This document shows positions 59,057-64,000 of a DNA stretch of 64,000 bases, piece after piece. The DNA lies in assembly GCF_003597395.2 (NCBI RefSeq), contig NC_133773.1, positions 65,232,243-65,296,242 on the forward strand, written 5' to 3'. The notes beneath the pieces were generated by a model that made no database searches, was not told the origin of the DNA, and was given only the letters and a program-made list of their open reading frames with translations. The position numbers and the translations under genes are program-made. Source of the stretch: Chelonoidis abingdonii (Eukaryota > Chordata > Testudines > Testudinidae). Within the stretch, counting starts at the first letter, position 1. Each line of letters opens with the position of its first letter.

Positions 59057-60185
59057 AGTTACAATATTGTAACAATTGTAATACAAAGATGGATTTTTGA
59101 CATGCCGTTTTCTTTTTTCATTATACACTTTGTTAGAAGAATGAGCTGCCAGAATTTCTTGCACTTGATAGAACACTTCATATAGGTGATTAAAAGAAAA
59201 TAGTAAAAAGCACTATATATTAATTTGATCAGTTAATCAGTCAGTTCTACCTGGTTACAGTTTTTCTTTTCTATATGGTGACTGTGAACTCTCTTTCCAA
59301 TCATGTTTCAGAATTTATGGACATATTATTATGGTACTATATATATTTTAACAGACTAGAGAAAAGATTTAGAATTTGGTCTTCTCATTTTCAAAAGACT
59401 GAAGAAAAAAATGCCGCTAACAAATTCTTTCTTCAGACTCATGGACACATCCCAGCTTGCAAAGATCCAAATACAGACTGAAGATCCAAGATGAAGGACA
59501 AAAGAAAACTAATGACTGATGATTATTTTTAAGAATAAAACAAGTAATAAAATCATACATTCATGATTTTGCATTTTAATGTAAATACGTTATAAAGGCA
59601 GAAAATATTTCAATCAGATGTAAATTTGATTCTAAAATGGACATTAGAAAGGGCTGACCCCATGAATATTTTTACTTAGTTTAAACGAAGATTTTTATGC
59701 AGTCATCTCATCAACACTACATGTGAAAGCAGTATGTTGCTATACTGAAAAGGATTCACATCTTCGCAATTAGAAGCTCTCTGTGAATTGTTCAACTCAA
59801 GCCACAAAAATACTACCAAGAGTCTGGGTTCAATACTTAGCTCTGGCATGGATTTCCTGCAGGACCTTGGGCAAATCATCTAATATCTCTGTACTTCTAT
59901 TTCCCATCTGTAAAATTGAGATACCTCCTTTATCTGTTTTGTATATGTAGTTTATAGGTTCTTACTTAGATTACAAGATCCTTGAGTAGGGACCATGTTT
60001 TGTTGTGTGAGTATACAATGAGGCCTTGATCTTTCTCGATGCCTCTAGACACTATTGAAATACAAATGCTGGGGAGGTGGGGAAATCTCCCTGGTTTGAT
60101 TAAGATAGTCACAGGGTGAAATTATGGCCCCTTATCAATAGGAATTCTGTCATTGACTTGAATGGAGCAGGATTTCACCCTTTTG
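59057..60185. other. Unassigned, with MIR-like and palindromic repeats
   Basis: 59830-60075 contains CTTGGGCAAATCATCTAATATCTC, CCCATCTGTAAAATTGAGA and the distal AAGATCCTTGAGTAGGGACC block, an old SINE-type repeat on the plus strand. 60105-60185 is a palindromic remnant (GGGTGAAATTATGG and CAGGATTTCACCC). Confidence 0.5.
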
Positions 60186-60345
60186 ACCTTAAAATCCATA
60201 GAGATCACTGATCATCTAGTCTGACTTCCTGCATCACACAGGTCAAAGAATTGCACCAAGTGATTTCTGCATGAAGGTCATGTTGTCTGTCTGAAAGAGA
60301 TGTTCAATCTCAGTAAGAGCCTGAACTGCATCCAACCATGTTTAT
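60186..60345 (-). mobile_element. Old CR1-type LINE fragment
   Basis: CCATAGAGATCACTGATCATCTAGTCTGACTTCCTGCATCACACAGG is the inverse of an ancient CR1-like 3' end known across amniotes. Only the last 150 bases or so are visible. Confidence 0.6.
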
Positions 60346-60507
60346 TGATAAAATTGTACATACTCCAAACTGACTTATGCTTTGTACAAACTGGACAGCA
60401 ACAAGATTTTTCAAGGTCACCTAGTAAAGCACATGGTGAGAAGCCTACCCCCAAGTGATTGGAGGGGTATCATGTGATCAAGAGTTTTAGCTTGCCTGAA
60501 AAATAAG

Positions 60508-62420
60508 AACATAAGAACATAAGAACGGCCGTACCAGGTCAGACCAAAGGTCTGTCTAGCCCAGTATCTGTCTGCCGACCGTGGCCAATGCCAGGTGCCC
60601 CAGAGGGAGTGAAGCTAACAGGCAATGATCAAGTGATCTCTCTCCTGCCATCCATCTCAGTCTCTGATAGAACAGCGGGTAGAGGACCCATTCTTTACCC
60701 ATTCCTGCTAATAGCATTTATGGACTTAGCCATCCCATGAATTTAATCCATTCGATTATAAACTTGTTATAGTCCCTGCTTACACAACCTCCCTAGGTAA
60801 GGAGTTCCACAAGTTGATGTGCCGCTGGTGATAGAAGAACTTCCTCTTATTTGTTTTCCTGCTATCCTTTAATTCATTTGGTACCCCTAGTTCTTATATT
60901 ATGGAATAATAATTTCATATCCTTCCCATCTCACATAACATATTTTTATTATACCATCTGTCTATTCCCCCTTAGTCTCCATCTTTATACCAAGCTGGAG
61001 ACCAGCCTACTCTTATCTTCTCTCATATGGAATCCTCCAAACCCCTAATCATTTAGTCCCTTTTCTGAACCTTTCTAGTGCTTAGAATATCTTTTTTGGT
61101 GGAGACACATTGTACCGTATCGTGGGCGTACCATGGATTTATATAATTATTTCTCTATTCTCTATCCCTTTATGATCTACCATCTGATCTTTTTGTGACC
61201 GCCCTCTGCGATACTTGCGTTGGACATCTTTAGAGAACTATCCACGATGGACACCAATCTTTTTCCTGACTTGTTTGTAGCTAATTAGCCCCTTCTTGTT
61301 CTAAGTTGGGTTATTTTTTCCATGTGCAGACTTACCGTATTATAATTTTATCATATCTTAATTTCATTTGCCATTTGCTGCCCAACACTTAGTTTTAGTC
61401 GGATTCTTATTTGAAGTTCTTACAATACTGCTTGGTCTTAACTATCTTGAAGTAGTTTAGCTATTATTGCAACTTTGCCACCTCACTGTTACTTTCTCCA
61501 GATATTATGATAAATTGAATAGAACTGTTCCTAGGACTGGATCTGGGCACCACTATATTCTTTGAGATTTACATTAATTCCTACCCATTTTGTTCCTGTC
61601 CTTTTAAATCAGTTCTTAATCAAGAATAGACCTTCCCTTTTTATCATGACAGTTTTATGACATAAAGAGGCTTTGTCCTTTGTCAAGGCTTTCTTGGTAA
61701 TCTATTATACTATGTCCACTGGATCCCCTCGTCCCACGTTTGGTTGACCTTCAAAAACTTAATAGATTAGTCAGCCGATTTCCCTTTACAGAAACATGTT
61801 AACTATTTCACAGTTTATGTTTTATCTATGTGTCTGACACTTTTATTCTTAATCATTGTTTTTGCGGTACCGACTTTAGCTTAGGTCTGTGGCGTATCAC
61901 CCAGAGCCCTTTTATATTGGATAATTAGCTAACTATCGCGTCATCGGGTACGAAGCCGATTTAAAGGAGGCGTTACAACCTTAGTTATTAGTATCTGCAT
62001 TCCATTTGGGTATCTTTCGAACTTTGGGTGGTCCCGGGTAGACTTGTAATGTTAGAATGGTATCACTTATTCATACCTCCTCTAGTGACACTTCAATCTG
62101 TGACAGTTCCTCAGATTTGTCACCTACAAAAGCCGGCTCAGGTTTGGGAATCTCCCTGACATCCTCAGCCATGAAGACTGAAGCAAAGAATCCATTTAGT
62201 TTCTCCGCAATGACTTTATCATCTTTAAGCACTCCTTTTGTATTTTGATTGTCAAGAGGCCCCACTGGTTGTTTAGCAGGCTTCCTGCTTCTGAGGTACT
62301 TAAAAAATATTTTGTTATTACCTTTGGAGTTTTTGGCTAGCTGTTCTTCAAACTCCTCTTTGGCTTTTCTTATTACAATCTATTTCAGTGAGGTTATTTC
62401 ATCTCTTCCCTTGAGAAATT
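60508..62420 (-). mobile_element. CR1 LINE, 5'-truncated, about 1.9 kb
   Basis: On the minus strand the element ends in three copies of an 8-base unit (GTTCTTAT, 60508-60531), the CR1 terminal repeat. Before that come the 3' untranslated region (GGCATTGGCCACGGTCGGC) and a long stretch that follows CR1 ORF2 in order. The segment at 62071-62265 is still open and includes AEKLNGFFASVF, from the region between endonuclease and reverse transcriptase. Between about 61080 and 62050 the order of CR1 landmarks is kept, but the sequence is very eroded, with many indels; the two outer parts are much closer to the family norm. It cannot encode a working enzyme. Confidence 0.88.
62071..62265 (-). pseudogene. 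CR1 ORF2 fragment
   Basis: A 64-codon open piece of the CR1 LINE polyprotein on the minus strand. AEKLNGFFASVF and the following VREIPKP and SQIEVSLEEV segments lie where CR1 ORF2 links endonuclease and reverse transcriptase. Frames on both sides are broken. LINE ORF2 would nick target DNA and copy the RNA into it; this fragment lacks both catalytic domains. Confidence 0.8.
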
Positions 62421-63962
62421 GAGGCTCCACTTTAGCTGAGATCACTGATGAAGCTGGAAAAAAAAAACAGAAAAAACAGTTTTTTTAATTATAGGCAACA
62501 GTTCTAAGAATACCTGAATCTATCCATTTCTGTGGGCTGCTTTGCCTCCAGTTCCTTACCTGTCCTCCTCCCTCTTCCTGACATATTCTTCAGATTAAAA
62601 ATGGTTAGGGGGCTGGGCTTATGAGACTGGTAATGGAAGCCTTCATCACCATATAATAGTTCCTTGATGGCTGAGAGCATGTGAAATACGATTTAGTGGT
62701 CTCAGTCCAGTCCCTGAGTACTAGTTGTAATGTTTGTCCATTAATTGGTCCTGTAAGCCAAAACCATAACTGACATTTATTGGCCTTTATTGTAGCAAAA
62801 ATGCTAATTTACATGCAGATTGAGCCATCCTCTCCTTTTATGGAATTATTTCTTCCACGTCAGGGATGAGGCCAGTTTCAGGCATCATGGAGAAACTTAC
62901 AATGCAGTGCCCTCTGCTGTACCTGTTAAGTGGTTAAACAGAGGACTGTAGTCTGCAGATCAATAAATCCAGCACATTCACAAGCATTAAATTCATTTTT
63001 GAAACAATTAAACTAAGTTATTTTCAAATTGCATGCTTTAAAAAGAATTCAATGCTGACCTGAGACCTTGCAAACCAAGGTTTAGCTCAAAACACATTTT
63101 ATGGTTGAGTTGTTATAAACCCCTGATATTAAGGATTTATAATGCAAATGCTGACACAACCTTAACTGTGGCCATCTGAGTGGCACCACTATAATTAATT
63201 GACAATTTAATGATTTCAGTTGCAGCGGAATTGAACTAGTGCAAGAAAACAAAAACTGCAGCATTTATGTAAGCTATGGATGAGACAAACCAGTAGCAAA
63301 CCAAGGTGCATGCACATATAAAACCTGACAGAAATTATGTTAGGAGGGGAAAAAAATCTATTCAAGTATCGTTGACTCAAGAAGAACTTAAGAAATAAAT
63401 ATATGGCAACTAGCTTTGCTTTTGGTGTGGAATAGAATAAAACAAAAATCAATGCAGTTAGCTAGTTCTTTTATTCTTCATATGAGAAGGATTTGAGGCC
63501 ATTCTGAGCAACACAAGATGTGTTAAACTAGAGACCAGTGACTGACTCATCATTAGATAAAAATACATTTAAACTGAGAAACAAAAGCTGTGCAAAATGG
63601 GTTTGGTAGTGGGTTGCAGATGAAAGAAAAATCAAGCCACATGAGGAAAGTTAAAGAAAGTCATGAAAGAAGGAGCTGTATCAGAGCATGCTTCTCCCTT
63701 CAATTTATTCTACACCCAATGTTAAATAGAATATTATATATAATGCTACCAATTATGTATAATATTGTTCATCAGCACTTGAATTGTAGGAAGGATATTT
63801 ATTACGAAATAATTAGAAGCCTAAACTTTTATTGTCTCCTGGACCATGTCTATGCAATATGTGATTCAGCATGGCCAGAGGGCAGCATAAGAGTGTTAGC
63901 AGGGGGCCTTATTCCCTGCCAAGGGAAGAAGGTTTGCTTTAGATTAACTAGAACAGCTGTGG
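62421..63962. other. Unassigned sequence
   Basis: No gene supported. A 126-codon plus-strand open frame at 63590-63970 has no recognised domain and runs into the repeat at the window end. Confidence 0.4.
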
Positions 63963-64000
63963 CCAATTAGAGCACCTGACTCCAATTAGAGCACCTGACT
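63963..64000. repeat. 19-base tandem repeat, cut by the window end
   Basis: CCAATTAGAGCACCTGACT occurs exactly twice and runs off the end, so more units may follow. Similar wording occurs in reptilian LTRs, so an LTR may start near here. Confidence 0.8.

Noticed and set aside
1..64000. CRISPR arrays, operons, bacterial promoters or phage modules
   Set aside because: Vertebrate nuclear sequence; no spaced direct repeats or prokaryote gene layout.

Overview
The window is vertebrate nuclear DNA, most probably from a turtle or another non-avian reptile. It is AT-rich, has no operon-like gene packing, and is dominated by decayed transposable elements. CR1 LINE 3' ends, a CR1 copy ending in tandem copies of an 8-base motif, hAT and Harbinger-like MITEs, Penelope-like element ends and retroviral or Ty3-type solo LTRs fit a turtle best. 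This is inference from remembered repeat families; no database search was made. A 637-base N gap (6902-7538) and scattered single Ns (3481-3738) show a draft assembly.

Layout: 1-2.8 kb, unique sequence with one hAT MITE. 2.8-7.7 kb, two solo LTRs of one family in opposite orientations around a CR1 tail. 7.7-9.5 kb, a tRNA-like repeat composite and two hAT MITEs. 9.5-24 kb, mostly unique sequence with a hAT element, a folded Penelope-like dimer, an L2-like remnant and old CORE-SINE-like pieces. 24-28 kb, a Harbinger-like MITE and two different solo LTRs. 27.8-31.5 kb, a three-layer nest: CR1, then a Ty3/gypsy element inside it, then a hAT MITE inside that. 32-36.3 kb, a hAT element holding a C-rich minisatellite, an ERV-type solo LTR, another hAT MITE and a palindromic Penelope-like dimer. 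37.9-40.5 kb, an LTR-like block and the third copy of the first LTR family. 45-50 kb, the second Harbinger-like MITE, a hAT MITE with an expanded hexamer end, and a large inverted Penelope-like dimer. 52.3-53.5 kb, a long solo LTR. 58.9-62.4 kb, a Penelope-like end and a 1.9 kb minus-strand CR1. The window ends inside an exact 19-base tandem repeat.

No confirmed host gene is visible. Three short minus-strand stretches with splice-site-like borders (37210-37288, 35411-35472, 23608-23700) stay open in one continuous reading frame, and are offered as candidate exons of an unidentified gene. If real, most of the window is intron. The only recognisable protein-coding remains are pol-like pieces of the gypsy element and reverse-transcriptase pieces of CR1 and L2-like LINEs, all broken. 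Nothing suggests that any mobile element here is still active.
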